The position numbers were made by a program, and so were the translations under genes. Below the pieces are notes generated by a model that had not been told where the DNA came from, searched no databases, and worked only from the letters and a program-made list of their open reading frames with translations. This document shows positions 43,860 to 57,449 of a stretch of DNA of 64,000 nt, piece by piece; the stretch's first letter is position 1, and every line of letters starts with the position of its first letter. Origin of the DNA: Hemileia vastatrix (taxonomy: Eukaryota > Basidiomycota > Pucciniomycetes > Pucciniales > Zaghouaniaceae); the NCBI GenBank assembly GCA_030280995.1, contig JASXTE010000002.1, forward strand, positions 19,489,683 through 19,553,682, given 5' to 3'.

Positions 43860-44710
43860 TGTCGGGCTGAGATCCAGTAAAGAGAAATAAACTATCTTGA
43901 ATAGTCAGTTGTCTAGAAGATTTTAATAATCCTATATGAATACTGTAGTACAAATCCAATAAGTATTAAAAATATAACTCAATATAAGGATCTCAGTAAT
44001 TTTAAATTTCACTACTTATATATGGCTTACAATCTTATAATTGGTAGGAAAATAGATGTAATAGTTCAGATACTATTCAAAGACTTTAAAAGTATTATTG
44101 ATATGTATTGTAATTGTATTGGTTATATATTTTATTGTAATAATAAAGAATGTAGAAAACAAGACCAAAAACCCCCTCCTTTTATACCCAATAACTCCTC
44201 CAATGTACCCCTTGATTTACCAGCCCTATACACTGCTAATGACGCCTCATTCCCATCTAATACACCTGACCAAAAACATAAAGAGTGACCAATAACATAA
44301 TTAGAATGATATTACCTGCCAAAATCCTGTAGTAATAGGGATAATCAATCAAAAATAAAAAATGAGCAAAAAAGAGAGTGTATGCATGTAATACATTTAA
44401 GTAGAAGACTAAAAAGGGAAATAATGAGACTAATTCAGCTTTAAGTCTACTTAAAAATTATGTAGCCTTATATTTATGGTTCTTTAGATTACTCTAACAT
44501 ATTTCAACTTAGTATTAAGTACATAAGACTTATAAAAGGTGGATATATGTGTGTATATAAGGTGTTATAATGGCATATATTGTATTTTATCATAATTTTA
44601 CTTATGTACACAACTTGTGTACTTTAATTTATTGTTCCTATGTATGGTCCCTGTGTTTAACATGATTTATAAGTACATTTTACCCAGTCCTGGGGATATC
44701 CAGGTTGACA
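43860..44710 (-). mobile_element. Solo LTR type 2 (minus), unit C
   Basis: 851 bp; minus start TGTCAACCTGG at 44710, end CAGCCCGACA at 43860; flanked by GTTTT (43855-43859, 44711-44715). A TATAAAAGGAGGGGG box on the minus strand lies near 44180. ORFs 44022-44295 on the other strand are not genes. Confidence 0.85.
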
Positions 44711-45259
44711 GTTTTAGTATCAAAATTGTGCATATACTTTAAATAAGAAAATATGTTCACTTACTAGTACTTTAACACTCAAAATATGAAAAATTTTAAT
44801 ACCAGTGAAGTTTATTGTCCCTTATTTCATTCAAATTACAAATCATAAAAAATAAAACAGGTACATGATTTTATTTTTCCATAGCTAATAACTGATTGAC
44901 AGATACAAGAAGTATAACAAGACTAACATCTGGAGGTATAATAGAGATAAGGATGAGGAGAAACTATTTAATGGAAGAAACTAATTTCACTTGTTTGTGC
45001 AAGAAATTATGGTTGAAAAGAATTCTTTTCTACACTCTTTTCATCTAAGTTTAATATAAGGCTAAATGTAAATAATTCTAATAAAAATAATCTACAAAAA
45101 CATTTTTTTGTTTATAAAGGCAATTTACAATGAGGTAGGGATAATTTAGGTTGGTGAGAAATTGTAACAATATTCATAAATAAATATTCTACATGATAAT
45201 GTTACCCATCTCAGACTAATTAAATTTTTCATCCTACTTTAAACAAAAGATGAGTTTCA

Positions 45260-46695
45260 CTTTTTTGTAAATCATCATTAAGTAAATGAGATGGAGTATT
45301 TAATACATAAAAAAGCAAGAGCTCAAATTTTTTCCTTTTAGTGACTGAATGGACAGTACTGTTGTAAGAAAATTAAAGACTAGGTAATAAGGTGACCCAA
45401 GCGTGAGGGAATCTCTCATTGTCTTTAGTTTCTAAACCAAAATCCTATTGTTTACTGATCATGTTGTTTTTTGATTGAATAATTCTCTCAGCCAATCCAT
45501 CAGTTTGAGGGTGGTGAGCTGTTGAAAATTTTAATTCACACCCACAAATATCCATTAATGACATCCAAATTTCAGAAACAAACTTTGGATCCCTGTCAGA
45601 GATAATTTCTTTTTGAAAACCTTCAGTGTTAAGATACTTTAAACACCACATAAAGTCCAAATCTTTTGTGGAACCCTATTTATGAGTATGAATAACTTTA
45701 CACATTTCTATAAATCTGTCTACAATAAGCCAATGGGAATTAAATCTTTCTTTTCCACATGTGGTTAAACCAGTAAAAAAATACATTTTGATGATTTGTC
45801 ACAGCTATTTTGTTTTCTCAATCTATTGCATTAATCCTGCTAGCTTTCTGATAATTCTCTTGGATCACTGGAAAGCATAACAGGATTAAAAATAAAATGT
45901 TGCATAATCAGATATATTAATCCATTAACCTGTATTCATCAGTCACTGCACAGTATGGGGGGGTGGACTTGTTAGAAATTCCGCAACCTTGGACTCAAAT
46001 TCACCATATATTGAACACACGTTAAGCTATTGACAAAGGAACCATACAATCAGGTATGAAAACCACTCAACAGAACAGGTTTAGGTGGGTGTTCAAGTAG
46101 AGTTCAGTATGGGTTCAGTATGAGTTCAGTCAGTGTTCCATCTGAGTTCTGTCTGAGTGCATTTTGGGTACTTGCTAGCAAGTCTACCCCCTATATTGTG
46201 TAGTGAGTCTTATAAGTGTTTTTTCCTGACAAAAGAGTCAAGTTAATATGACATCATGAAAAATCTTCAAAATTATTTCTTTCATGGGAGAATACAAAAC
46301 TATGATATAACTCAGGTTTCTTCTACAATATATATAGCCAACCTTAATTGAGAACTTTACTTATGATAAAGTACTGTGGTACTTTTCAGGTTTAGTTTTT
46401 ATCAAAGTTAATATAGATGCATTTTTGGTTTCATTAAGAATTGTTGATAGTTGCCTTAACTCAAAATTCTCTCCATATGAAGCCAGTATTAGTTGCATCT
46501 TTTATTTTTCCATATCTAAAAATATACACCAAATATATGGGTAACATCTTACTCTGGTAGATATACAGGCTTAGAATCATTTTTTGAAGAGGAAATCTTT
46601 AGAGCATATCCACATTAGAATGCATGATGTCTGATCTATGGATTATAGTAGTTCTTCCTCTGTATTCTTGTACTTCCAGTTTCCATCTAAACATG
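45260..46695 (-). pseudogene. Integrase remnant, unit C
   Basis: Same decayed minus-strand integrase as in units A, B and D. The open piece 45660-45445 keeps SDRDPKF and HHPQTDGLAERII. Cut by a MITE at 45957-46191. Confidence 0.75.
45957..46191. mobile_element. MITE, unit C
   Basis: Seven G then TGGACTTGTTAG at the left, CTAGCAAGTCTACCCCC at the right, flanked by TAT (CAGTAT, TATATTG). About 235 bp with the 11-bp GAGTTCAGTAT-type repeat core. Confidence 0.7.
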
Positions 46696-47871
46696 TAAGT
46701 GTGTGCTAGTATCTAAGTATGATTTAATAGTAAATATTAATGGTCCAACTACTTATTGATAAATTATTTAGTGATTAAACCTCAGGGGAAAACTAAAAAA
46801 ATAGTTATACTCAACATAAACTCACAATACTAGGATTTTTATGCATGCTAGTGGTGGAAAATGGATCAATAAAATATAGTTATAGCTTTTATAAAGATAA
46901 TATCAATTTATAAATGCTTTATAATATATTTATATATGATAATAAATGTATTTTAGTGTTTATTTGAAGATTAGTAAGTAAGTGATTTCTAATAACCTAT
47001 CAAATCCTCCTTTACTTATATGAAAATCATCTGGAGTGTACAGACCTTCAATCCAGATGATGTCACTGCTATCCCCAGAAATTACGGCACTGTGATGGCC
47101 CATTACCTTTTCATGGCGTCCAATTCAAGAAGATTCAACACGCAGACCTCCAGTAAGGACCCTCCATCACAAATAATGATACCACAGACCCATACCATAA
47201 ATAGAATAAACAGATAAAAGCAGATAACATAAAGAAACAGGTAAAATAACTCATCCAAAGAGTATATAATTAAAAACAAAGCATATAAAGGAACCAAATT
47301 AACTTTCCAAGCCCCCAATAACATTCCCAAGCATCCATATTAACCCAGTAATCATATCTCAACACATAAATCTGTGAAATTCCATCCAAGGAAGCACATT
47401 AAGTTTTCCAAACTGGATATATGTGCCTGAAATAGGTGTATATGCTTGTGTAGGCGTAGTGAGTCCTCTGAATACATCAATATGACCTAAAATAAGCAGA
47501 AAAATAAATGTTATAGGCTATTAAGAGGTTAAAACCCACTTATAGACCTAAATATACATAATTTAACTACATATTTCACTGAATATGAGTTTTATGTATA
47601 CATATAATCTTATGTATGTCTATAATTACTTAATATCACTTAAGATAAGTATATTATGACTCCATTAACACCTTAATAAGTATTATTAGGCTATGGATAA
47701 GCTATTTAAACTACTATAAGTTAAATAATAGTGTAACAATTATATATATATGTATTATAACCATATATATAAGTATTTTATCCTTATTTTTAAGTTATAA
47801 AATTAGTTTAATTAAGGTTATCTTGTTTTAAATATAAGAATTACTCAGTCTTGGAGATATCTAGGCTGACA
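46696..47871 (-). mobile_element. Solo LTR type 4 (minus), unit C
   Basis: Minus start TGTCAGCCTAGATATC at 47871; flanked by AAACATG at 46689-46695 and 47872-47878. Same site as in units B and D. Contains the minus-strand hydrophobic ORF 47330-47103. Confidence 0.8.
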
Positions 47872-48490
47872 AAACATGTGCCTATTTGAGGATTTCATGT
47901 TCAATAATTATTTAACAGCACTACAATCAGTGGCCAATTCAAATTCTTGGTCTTCAAGAAAATAGTGTAATTAATCTAAAGCCCAAACAACTGAGAAACA
48001 TCCCAATTGAGTTTATCCATATTAGATTTATCCATTTTTCAAGATTCATGAAATATAGTGAATTACTAACTCAGAATCTTTATTACTCATGACATGTTTC
48101 TTGTGAGTGCAAATTTATTGTCCATAGTAGCTACACATAAACAGAAAACATTTTATTTCTATAAATTATTAGGGAAATATAATTTCTGAATAGCAGGTAC
48201 TTTTTTCTGGTAAAAAAATACTTTTAATAATGAGACAATATGGCCCAATACATTCAAAGAATGATAACTAAATTTTTATTTCCTCAAGAACAGAGTCATA
48301 TTCAATTCATCCATTTTTTTGAGTACTTTACTCTGGTGATATAAATGATCTTCAAAGGTTTTAGAAGCAATAATGATGTCATCAATGTACAATATCATTC
48401 ATCCTTTTATTATTTCTTTATTTAATGTTTTATTCATTACCTTTGAAAATACAGATGGAGCATTATTAGGTCCATGTCACCAAACAACAT
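47872..48490 (-). pseudogene. RNase H and RT remnant, unit C
   Basis: Continuation of the unit C pol remnant past the LTR. YIDD is readable on the minus strand near 48380; homology ends near 48490, as in unit B. Confidence 0.7.
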
Positions 48491-50830
48491 ACACACTTAT
48501 CCAAGGGAGCTAAAGGGGAACTAAGAGTTGGGTTTAAGAAAGATATATCTTCTTCAAGTGTTAGAGGCATTTTTAATAAAGAAATAGTTCTATAATGCTA
48601 AGTTTAGACACAACTTTGAGATAGGTTGCTTCTCTATCTAAGTGTGAAGCCTGTAGCCTTTCTTGAGGCTTCCTTTTAAATCTATATTATGCCTTTAGAG
48701 CTTGCCATATTTTCTTCAAATAAATACCATACTCTTGTCCTATAGTCTAGTATACACTTCCATCTAGGTTTTTGCTTGCCTCAGTCTATATTTCAATACT
48801 GACTTAAAATACTGTGCATGGTGAGTAAACTTTCTCTACTCTTCTATAAACCCCTTTTTTGCACTTGTTGCCATCCTTCATAGAAACCCCTTTGTTGAAC
48901 TTACTACAAATTTTGAAATTTCTGTCTTACTGAAAGATGTGTACCACAGTTTCCTTTGAAGAGGCTTCTCAAAATAGAATAATGAATTTTGAGAAACAAG
49001 TTTGATATGTACTTAGTAAAGTGAAGGAAATAATGTCAAACTAAAAAATATTTTGGAGAGTTTGGGTTGGAACTTAGTAAGAATATCCACAATTAAAGGT
49101 TTGAAGTAAAAATGATACTACTAAGCAATGAAAGAGTAAATCATATGATAATCAAATTCTAAAAAATAACTAGTATAAGTGAGCCTGGTTTTGTATCTGC
49201 AATACACCCAATCTATTACCTTCTTGAATTACTGCCCTATCTTACACTTATTCAACTGTTAATTTAGACTACTTGGCTTGCATAATTAATCAGTATTATG
49301 ATCTTAACAATAGACCCTTTCTAGTTGAACCAGAAAAGAAGCAGAGAAAAAAAATGATGATTGAAGTTACTCAACTAGCCCCTTTCAAACACACAATTAT
49401 TGCTAATGATTTAGATGATGAAGTTTATATTAATAAAAAATTTTAAATGCATAACTATGTAAAATTTTCTTCAAGACTACTTTCTGCACTTTGAATAGGT
49501 CATTTGTTAGACATTGTGTGACAGTTGACAAGGCAGAATAAAAGAGAGTTTCACTGTTCAAAGGAACTGTAAATTATCCATTACCACACCTTTCACCTTT
49601 CAAATAAACTTTAATTTTAATTTTTCTATTTTTAAAACTTATTTATTATTCAATATGAAGACCTTCCCCCTACACCTCCTCACCCAATACTTAATGGGTT
49701 CATGCAAACATACAAGTTTCAAAATTCATCTTCTTAATGTGTCAATAAACCAATGTATTGTGTCAAAAGCATGGCCACCAAAGGGCCAAAGAAGAAGATT
49801 TAATTTATTCAATGGATACAGGTCAAGTGTGATTTCATGATTTTTAATTTTCACAAGAAAAACAACACACTCAGTTGAGGGAGCTCAAGGGGAAGTAAAA
49901 TTTGGAGTTAAGAATGATATTTCTTCTTCAAGGGTTAGATAAGTCCTTTAAGGAGACCTCTCAGACTAGATTAATGAGGTTCAAGGAAAAAGTTTAATCT
50001 TTCCTTAGTAAATTAAAAGAACTAGTGTAATAATAATGAATATCTATTAGAGGTTGGGTTTGAACTTAGAAATAATATCTGTGATAAAGCTTTAAAGGCA
50101 AAGGGAGGCTTATAAGAAATGATAGAGTAAACCATATCATAATTTAATTCTAAGAAAAAACTAATACAAGTGAGCCCTGTTTTATATCTTTAATACACCC
50201 AAGCTATGACCTCCTTGCATTATCACCCATTCCTAAACTTATTCATCTGTTCATTTAGACTACTTCTCTTGCCTAATTAATAAATACTAATGAACTATAG
50301 AAAAGACCCTTTCTGGTTGAACCAAAAGAGAACAAGAGAAAGAGAAAAAATGATGAATGAAGTAAATTGACTAGCCCCCTTTCAAAGACACATTTATTAT
50401 TCTAGATTTAGCTGGTGAATTCCAGTTTAATAAGCAATGTTATATGCATTAATCTGGAAAATCTGTGTTGAAGCTCTTTTCTACACTTTGAATAAATCAT
50501 GTGTCATGTGTTGTGTTCTAGATGCCTGGGGGGGAATAAAAGTAAGATCTGTTGAGTAACTGAACCCTAAATTATTCTTCCCACACTTTCCATTATTCAA
50601 TTAAACTTTAATTTTCTTCTCCTAATTCTTTAAACTTATTTAATATTCAATATGATGACCCCACCCTTCACTCCTCCTCACCCAATGCATGATGGGTTCA
50701 GGCAAACACAAATTTCACATTCTGTGTTTTGAACGTGTCAATCAAAAATGGTATTGTGTCCAAAGCATGGCCACCAAAGTTCCAAAGTAGAAGTGTAATT
50801 TTTTTTGATGGTGATGGTTCAAGTGCATAG
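48491..50830. repeat. Two diverged 1-1.4 kb repeats in tandem, unit C
   Basis: Equivalent to 25611-27960, with few differences. The ORF 49655-49840 is not a gene. Confidence 0.5.
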
Positions 50831-51209
50831 GTCAAACAGTGACAAAATAATTTAATTGTCCATAGTTCTTATTCTGCATACAACTACATTTTCAGGTTCC
50901 ACCTTCAAAATGACCCCTGTTCAATACACTCCTCCTGCTAATGCCATAATTAAAAGACTGTGTGCTAGATGACCCTCAATGGCCCAATCAGAGGTTCCAC
51001 CTCTGACTAGAGAACACTCTCTCAAACTGTTATATATTTTTCAGAGAGCACAAAAGCAGCTTCCTTTGAAAATCAACTAAGGAACAGTTTAAATTAATTA
51101 GAAACAAATTCCTCAGATGAAGAAGACAAGGATACAATTATGGAAGATGCAAGATATAACCCTTGACACAGAGAGCTAAAACCAACCAATCTAATCTTGG
51201 TCATTAAAT

Positions 51210-51840
51210 GAAACCATGGAAGACTTCATGAGAATGTTTATGAAGGTGGTGTCACAACCAGCTGCTGATGGAGTTAAATTCAAAACTTTTTATATGAAGC
51301 CTCCAGTGAAATTTGATGAAGAACACCCTGAAAAACCTTGCCCATTCTTACAGAGATACAAATTGTGATTCCACAAAAATCCCTGTAATTTTAGTATGGA
51401 TTTTGAAAAAGTCATTTACGCTTCATTGTACTTCACTAGTAAAGCCTCAAGGCGTGTAAAACCTTATCTACTAATGCATGGATCTACAGATAAGAAAATT
51501 CTCATTAATAATTGGTCAAGACTATAAGATAAACTACTTATCCTTTCTGGAAATCCACATGAAACCAATAATGCAATAAATGAGTTAGATCTCCTTATAA
51601 AGAAGGATAATGGACAAGCTTCAGATTATATTTCTAGATTTTAAGCCCTCCAATCTTGAGTATTGTGGGATGACACTGTGCTTAAATACCACTTTAAGAA
51701 TGGGTTACCAGCACAAATTGTCAATCAATTAAATTTTCACAGTCAAAAATTGTAAACTTTCACCAATGTTACACATCAGATGCTAGAATTAAATAGCCTT
51801 TACCACGGGAGAAATCAACAGTAAAGACACTTAGATAAAA
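51210..51840 (+). pseudogene. Gag remnant, unit C
   Basis: Plus-strand copy of the gag fragment of 28337-28960, with the same stops and some private changes (for example the stop-free RRVKPYLLMHGS region against RCVKPYLL in unit B). Confidence 0.65.
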
Positions 51841-53031
51841 CTTTGCATGGCTTTATGCACATGAATGAATCTTACCCAAGTCACACCCATACATCCACAA
51901 GCCATTTGAGTCAAAATAAATAAGGCTAAAAGAAACCATCAACTTCAAAGGATTGAAGCTCACCCCTTGTCACTATATACTTTTACATGCAATGCTTTTG
52001 ATGATTTTATATAATTTTTATTGATTACTGTCATGCAATGTGTTATGATTTTTACTTCAATCACCATTAATCACACACTTGCAAATTGTCATATTTGAAA
52101 AAAACGAAATGTATTGGTAGGCATTCTTTACATGCAAAATTTTATGATGCATCCCTGAAATTACATTTTTTTTCTCATTGAACAGTCCTAATCTTTGAAT
52201 AGTCTCCCCCCCCTTCACAATATTAAAATGTCATGATTGCTAAAAATATCCAAGTATATATTTCTTATTGAAGAATCTACAAAAAAAAAAATAGGTATCA
52301 ATTTGTCTCTGTGCTCTCATATAGTATTGTATCTTAAATTGAAATATAGAAATTTCTTGATTTTTCAAACAAGAAGAAGCTATAAATTAGTTGCTATTAA
52401 GGTAAGTCAGAAATTGAATTTCCGATGTCATATATGGTATCAAATTTTATAATTCTGTTTTAAAAATATCATTCAATGAAAATAGTGCACACAAATTTTA
52501 TTTAATTTTTTGTAAAATGATCTTTAATTGTATAATTCAAATAACTGGCTAGAATGATATGGGATCACTATATAATATAGTTGTTTTTTTATTTCAAATT
52601 TTTACACCACAAAAAATCAAGTGCCGCCCGTTAATATTCTATAAGCATTACTATCTCACATTTCTATATGTATACTTTTTGTTATTAGCAGACTATTTAT
52701 CATCATCTATATACATACCCTAACCTAAGTGTATTTAAGGATGTCAACTTGCTATCAAGTCGGCATCCAAACTTTCTCTCTATTATTTAATTTATTTACT
52801 CATATCTCTCTTTTAGTCATGTTCCTTTTCATCTTTTGTCTCATCCTCTCTTGTTCACTCCTAGTCACATGTCCATCTAAGTCCTTTATATAACTAACAT
52901 ATCATATTAAACATTATTAGGTAGCATTCTTGTTCATTTTCATATTTTGTCCTGTCCTTGCTCATCCACTCCTAGCCCCTTGTCTGTTTAAGTCCTTTAT
53001 ATAACTAACATATTTTATTAAACATTATCAC
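51841..53031. other. Unit C/D join lacking the 338-codon gene
   Basis: Follows unit A/B sequence to GAAGAATCTA near 52277, then jumps to an A-rich stretch and sequence matching 13220 onward. The roughly 2.3 kb carrying the gene is absent. The cytosine tract (52205) is only 8 C. No gene; ORF 52237-52452 spans the join. Confidence 0.7.
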
Positions 53032-53444
53032 CACCTGCTAGCAGGTGCCAATCCCTTTATTCAGTTTTGATTTAACAGTAAATTTATTCTGATGTTGTGT
53101 GAGCTAGTGTGCCCATAGTTCACTACAAACATTTTCCAGAAGAATTACAGCTGATCTGAAATTGAGTTAAATCAAAGATAGGGATTGGCCCCTGCTATCA
53201 GTTGCCCATATTTTTTTATATAAAGGTAGTACTTTGAATACATGACAATATTTCACCAAAAAAAAATGTGGGCAGCTGATAGCAGGTGCCAATCCCTATC
53301 TTTGATTTGATTCAATTTTAACTCAGCTGTAATTATTCTGAGAATAATGTGCACTTAAAAATGAGCATACCAGCATGCGTGGCATCAAATCTAAGCTATG
53401 CTTGAATTACAAATTGATTGAAGTGTTGGAACCTGCTAGCAGGT
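53032..53444. repeat. Foldback element, unit D
   Basis: CACCTGCTAGCAGGTG at 53032-53047, ACCTGCTAGCAGGT at 53431-53444; 9.61 kb after the unit C copy. Confidence 0.75.
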
Positions 53445-53468
53445 GCTGGCTGTTTTTTGTGGTGTTTT

Positions 53469-54320
53469 TGTCAGGCTGATATCAAGTACAGAGATGTGAC
53501 CTAGCTTAAATATTCAGATTTCTAGAAGATTTTTATGGTTCTATATGAATACTGCAGTACAAATCCAATAAGTATTAAAAATATAACTCAATATAAGGAT
53601 CTCAGTAATTTTAAATCTCACTACTTATATATGGCTTACAATCCTATAATTGGTAGGAAAATAGATGTAATAATTCAGATACTATTCAAAGACTTGTAAA
53701 GTATTATTGATATATATTGTAATTGTATAGGTTATATATTTTATTTTAATAATAAAGAATGTAGAAAACAAGACCAAAAACCCCCTTCTTTTATACCCAA
53801 TAACTCCTCCAATGTACCCCTTGATTTACCAGCCCTATACACTGATAATGACGCCTCATTCCCATCTAATACACCTGTCCAAAAACATAAAGAGTGAACA
53901 ATAACATAATTAGAATGATATTACCTTCCAAAATCCTGTAGTAATAGGGATAATCCATCAAAAATAAAAAATAAGCAAAAAAGAGAGTGTATGCATGTAA
54001 TACATTTAAAAAGAAGACTAAAAAGGAAAATAATGAGACTAATTCAGCTTTAAGTCTACTTAAAAATTATGTAGCTTTATATTTAAGGTTCTTAAGAATA
54101 CTCTAACATATTTAAACTTAGTATTAAGTACATAAGACTTATAAAAGGTGGATATATGTGTGTATAAAAGGTGTTATAATGGCATATATTGTATTTTATC
54201 ATAATTTTTATTTATATACACAACTTGTGTACTTTAATTTATTGTTCCCATGTATGGTCCCTGTGTTTAACATAATTTATAAGTACTTTTAACTCAGTCC
54301 TGCAGATATTCAGGTGGACA
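53469..54320 (-). mobile_element. Solo LTR type 2 (minus), unit D
   Basis: 852 bp; minus end CAGCCTGACA at 53469; the start is slightly mutated (TGTCCACCTGAATATC). Flanked by GTTTT at 53464-53468 and 54321-54325. Confidence 0.85.
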
Positions 54321-54650
54321 GTTTTAATATCAAAATTGTGCATATTCTTTAAAAAGAAAATATGTTCACTTACTAGTACTTTAACACTCAAAATCACAAA
54401 AATTTTAATACCAGTGAAGTTTATTGTCCCTTATTTCATTCAAATTACAAATCATAAAAAATAAAACAGGTACATGATTTTATTTTTCCATAGCTAATAA
54501 CTGATTGACCGATACAAGTAGTATAACAAGACTAACATCTGGAGGTATAATAGAGATAAGGATGAGGAGAAACTATTTAATGGAAGAAACTAATTTCACT
54601 TGTTTGTGCAAGAAATTATGGTTGAAAAGAATTCTTTTCTACACTCTTTT

Positions 54651-55788
54651 TGTCAGCCAGGCTATTCCAGGAGCCCTGTAAATGATATGTTAACTTATAG
54701 GACCTGAAAGAGGGCGTAAGAATTGTATTTAATGTATATAAATTAATATTTTATTGCATAATAAAATTATATAAGTATCTTATTACATATAAGTGTTATA
54801 TTAATTTTATTGTTTATATAAATTTTTATACATTTAAATTAAACATAATATATTTTATATTCTACAAATAATGGCGCATTTTTATGTATTTAATAATTAT
54901 AAATTTATATTTAATTAATTAAAAACATATATTATAATTATAAGTGTTAAATTGACTTATAATATAATTAAAATAATTATTTACATTTATATATTAAATA
55001 ACATCTTTCATATAGTATTAAACAATAATTAATGGCGCTTCTTTTGACCCTTAATTGTGTCAGGAAAAAAAATTAATTAATTTAAACTAAATTGAAATTA
55101 ATTACATATTTTTTTGCGTCAAAATATTTTTTGTTTCACTTAAAAATCCTTAAATCAGACTGTACAATCTGTTTTGAATTATCTTTCTCATAGTTCCTAT
55201 GTCCCAGGCTTGTTTAGTTATTCACTATCTTTACTTACTGATTTGGGAATTAATTGTGGGAAAATTTGATTCTTAATTGGGGTTTTTAATTATTTGTTTC
55301 ATATTTTTCTCTACATTGTTATGTTTCACTTATTCTTTTATATTCTTGTTTCATCCTATCATAATTCTTGTATTTACAAATATAGTGGCGCTTCAGAGGA
55401 CCCATTGCCTATGAAAGGGCCTTGGATAATCCCCTGTAGCCTGATCACTTACTATACACTCCACACTTAAACATATTTTATTATAACTGGTTTATTATTA
55501 TTTTTATTAGTATTACAATTCTAATTTAAATTTTATACAACTAATTAAAGGTTGCATTAGGTCTGATAGTAATTACAGTGCTTGCCGCGCAGAACCCTTA
55601 CTTGAAATAATATTATTATTAAATAAAACCTCATTTTGTGTCATCTCTCAACTAAATCGTCGTTGCCTCACTTTAAATAAATTAGTTTCTTTATTACTTT
55701 TATTTTTTACATACCTTTAGTGCCTACTCCCCCTTCCTCTTCTTTTCTGTCTCCCTTTTCTTCCCCTCTTCTAGACGACTGACCGACA
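54651..55788 (+). mobile_element. Solo LTR type 1 (plus), unit D
   Basis: 1138 bp, TGTCAGCCAGGC...GACCGACA, flanked by CTTTT at 54646-54650 and 55789-55793. The same site is uninterrupted in unit A (18295-18307) and unit C (45035-45050). Family of the element P LTR; the TATA-like box near 55408 is degraded (CTATGAAAGGGCC). Confidence 0.9.
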
Positions 55789-56019
55789 CTTTTCCTCTAA
55801 GTTTAATATAAGGCTAAATGCAAATAATTCTAATAAAAATAATCTACAAAAACATTTTTTTGTTTATAAAGGCAATTTACAATGAGGTAGGGATAATTTA
55901 GGTTGGTGAGAAATTGTAACAATATTCATAAATAGATATTCTACATGATAATGTTACCCATCTCATAATAATTAAATTTTTCACCCTACTTTAAACAAAA
56001 GATGAGTTTCATTCTTATG

Positions 56020-57449
56020 TAAATCATCATTAAGTAAATGAGATGGAGTATTTAATACATAAAAAAGCAAGAGCTCAAAATTTTTCCTTTTAGTGACAGA
56101 ATGGACAGTACTGTTGTAAGAAAATTAAAGACTAGGTAATAAGGTGACCCAAGCATGAGGGAATCTCTCATTGTCTTTAAATTCTAAAACAAAATACTAT
56201 TGTTTACTGATCATGTTGTTTTTTGATTGAATAATTCTCTCAGCCAATCCATCAGTTTGAGGGTGGTGAGCTGTTGAAAATTTTAATTCACACCCACATA
56301 TATCCCTTAATGACATCCAAAATTCAGAAACAAACTTTGGATCCCTGTCATAGATAATTTCTTTTTGAAAACCTGCAGTGTTAAGATAATTTAAAAACCA
56401 CATAAAGTCCAAATCTTTTGTGGAACCCTATTTATGAGTATGAATAACTTTACACATTTCTATAAATCTGTCTACAATAAGCCAAAGGGAATAAAATCTT
56501 TCTTTTCCACATGTGGTTAAACCAGTAAAAAAATACATTTTGATGATTTGTCACAGCTATTTTGTTTTCTCAATCTATTGCATTAATCCTGCTAGCTTTC
56601 TGATAATTCTCTTGGATCACTGGAAAGCATAACAGGATTAAAAATAAAATGTTGCATAATCAGATATATTAATCCATTAACCTGTATTCTTCAGTCACTG
56701 CACAATATGGGGGGGTGGACTTGTTAGCAATTCCGCAACCTTGGACTCAAATTCACCATAGATTGAACACATGTTAAGCTATTGACAAAGGAACCATACA
56801 ATCAGGTATGAAAACCACTCAACAGAACAGTTTTAGGTAGGTGTTCAAGTAGAGTTCAGTATGGGTTCAGTATGAGTTCAGTCTGTGTTCCATCTGAGTT
56901 CAGTCTGAGTTCATTTTAGTGACTTACTAGCAAGTCTACACCCTATATTGTGTAGTGAGTCTTATAAGTGTTTTTTCCTGACAAAAGAGTCAAGTTAATA
57001 TGACATCATGAAAAATCTTCAAAATTATTTCTTTTATGGGAGAATACATAACTATGACATAACTCATGTTTCTTCTGTAATATATATAGCCAACCTTAAT
57101 TGAGAACTTTACTTATGATAAAGTACTGTGGTACTTTTCAGGTTTAGTTTTTATCAAATTTAATATAGATGCATTTTTGGTTACATTAAGAATTGTTGAT
57201 AGTTGCCTTAACTCAAAATTTTCTCAATATGAAGCCAGTATTAGTTGCATCTTTTATTTTTCCATATCTAAAATATATACACCAAATATATGGGTAACAT
57301 CTTACTCTGGTAGATATACAGGATTAGAATCATTGTTTGGAATAGGAAATCTTTATAACATATCCACATTAGAATGCATGATGTCTGATCTATGGATTAT
57401 AGTAATTCTTCCTCTGTATTCTTGTACTTCCAGTTTCCATCTAAACATG
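56020..57449 (-). pseudogene. Integrase remnant, unit D
   Basis: Decayed minus-strand integrase; the open piece 56412-56197 keeps RDPKF and HHPQTDGLAERII. Interrupted by a MITE and ending at the type 4 LTR. Confidence 0.75.
56709..56943. mobile_element. MITE, unit D
   Basis: GGGGGGGTGGACTTGTTAGC left, CTAGCAAGTCTACACCC right, TAT flanks; the 11-bp repeat core differs slightly in repeat words from other units. Confidence 0.7.
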
